Shown here in pieces: positions 63,536-64,000 of a stretch of 64,000 nucleotides of DNA. Numbering within the stretch: position 1 is the first letter of the stretch; each line of letters opens with the position of its first letter. The stretch comes from Allopusillimonas ginsengisoli (GTDB lineage: Bacteria; Pseudomonadota; Gammaproteobacteria; Burkholderiales; Burkholderiaceae_B), in assembly GCF_004153455.1 (NCBI RefSeq), contig NZ_SDQE01000001.1, positions 124,001-188,000 on the forward strand. The letters are read 5' to 3'. Position numbers and translations under genes: made by a program. The notes under the pieces were generated by a model. That model saw only the letters and a program-made list of their open reading frames with translations, did no database searches and had not been told where the DNA came from.

Positions 63536-63568
63536 CGTAACGATAATCATTCTTATTTTTATTGTCAA
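63536..63568 (-). promoter_or_regulatory. Fur-box-overlapped promoter of the DUF2325 gene
   Basis: On the minus strand TTGACA (63563-63568) and TATCGT (63540-63545) stand 17 bases apart, a near-consensus sigma-70 promoter. The region 63536-63554 matches the Fur consensus at 14 of 19 positions by my count, with the ten central bases GATAATCATT perfect. Binding here would block the -10 box. The start codon is 27 bases downstream. Confidence 0.75.
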
Positions 63569-63588
63569 CGGGCTGACCGTGTAAAAGT

Positions 63589-64000
63589 TTATTTTTCTGG
63601 CAAGGCGTTTTGCTGCCCGGTTTGCTGCGTGGCGTCGATGGCTTCCTGGACAACTTCGCGGGTTAGCTCCGGCGCCAGCATTTCGAGCAGTACATAAACG
63701 TAATCACGCAGAAAGACACCAGACTTGACGGCGACACGCGTGACATGGGTGCCGAACAAATGCCCGACAGGCAGGCCTACAAGGCCCTTGTCGCGGCGCG
63801 GGTCGAAAGCCATGCCTGCGATGATGCCTATGCCCAGCCCAACATCGACATAGGTTTTGATGACGTCTGCATCAATGGCTTCCAATACGATGTCCGGTGT
63901 TATGCCGTGCTCGGCAAAACGCTCATCGATCGCCCGACGGCCGGAAAAGGCGTGATCATAGGTAACAATGGCATACTCCGCCAGTTGTTCGAGCGAAAGG
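63589..64000 (-). CDS. cysB: CysB-like LysR regulator, C-terminal part (cut by window edge)
   Basis: The last 136 residues of a LysR-type regulator. The visible ligand-binding half, SLEQLAEYAIVTYDHAFSGR then DADVIKTYVDVGLGIGIIAGMAFDP, closely matches CysB/Cbl, which sense O-acetylserine and control sulfur assimilation. The C-terminus FLRDYVYVLLEMLAPELTREVV is the family end. The DNA-binding half lies outside the window. It lies upstream of the DUF2325 gene, on the same strand. Confidence 0.9.
   Translation of the reverse strand, partial: LSLEQLAEYAIVTYDHAFSGRRAIDERFAEHGITPDIVLEAIDADVIKTYVDVGLGIGIIAGMAFDPRRDKGLVGLPVGHLFGTHVTRVAVKSGVFLRDYVYVLLEMLAPELTREVVQEAIDATQQTGQQNALPEK

Overview
The window is a stretch of chromosome from a betaproteobacterium, most likely family Alcaligenaceae (order Burkholderiales). 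The reasons are the moderately high GC content, a Bug-type tricarboxylate receptor, a Burkholderiales-style porin, the qor-tpiA-secG-tRNA-Leu block, and the general style of the housekeeping proteins. The genus cannot be named from the sequence alone. Nearly all of it is ordinary core genome. I see no insertion sequence, prophage, CRISPR array, rRNA operon or restriction/defence island.

Layout. 1-5270: sbcC (cut by the window edge), sbcD, then a sulfatase and a Bug receptor read leftward, with a divergent MarR regulator and two short palindromes between them. 5262-13188: mostly leftward housekeeping genes (ung, Ap4A phosphorylase, pirin, a DUF945 protein, maiA-ispH-fkpB), interrupted by rightward DUF4168 and DsbA-family isomerase genes. 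13237-19251: rightward radC, kynB-kynA (tryptophan to kynurenine), rpmE2, an ArnT-like glycosyltransferase and a MATE exporter. 19319-24156: leftward cfa and a proX-proW-proV glycine betaine importer. 24365-39443: a long rightward run with bcr, rpmB-rpmG, leuS-lptE-holA, proA-hemJ, an rRNA methyltransferase, a 60-residue small protein, an RDD protein, an acyl-CoA synthetase, hslO, an orphan TadE and a DUF2501 protein. 39544-46843: leftward porin, then a four-gene periplasmic cluster (imelysin, di-haem DUF1111 protein, second imelysin, DUF1513) behind a predicted Fur box. 47145-50534: ku and ligD, a two-gene end-joining system. 50575-56781: amidase, a BOF-domain protein, two unknown small proteins, a DUF1330 protein, tRNA-Leu(UAA), tRNA-Ser(UGA), qor, tpiA, secG and tRNA-Leu(GAG). 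57015-64000: a leftward run with an EamA transporter, acsA, an MFS transporter, a GlcG/HbpS protein, a DUF2325 gene with a Fur-box promoter and the end of cysB, plus one rightward NlpC/P60 lipoprotein.

How they work together. Iron links two places: the imelysin cluster and the small cysteine-rich DUF2325 protein each have a Fur-box-like site upstream, and in the second case it lies on the promoter. DNA repair is well represented (SbcCD, Ung, RadC, Ku-LigD). The kyn pair, proA and acsA are ordinary metabolism.

The most interesting items are the iron-linked imelysin cluster, which has no membrane permease beside it; the Fur-controlled DUF2325 protein; a repeated start-site motif (a -10 box, 2-3 bases, then GGGTTAACCC or near it) at three promoters; and a set of mutually exclusive hairpins just after tRNA-Leu(GAG). 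All functional assignments come from reading motifs and family resemblance; no search was run.
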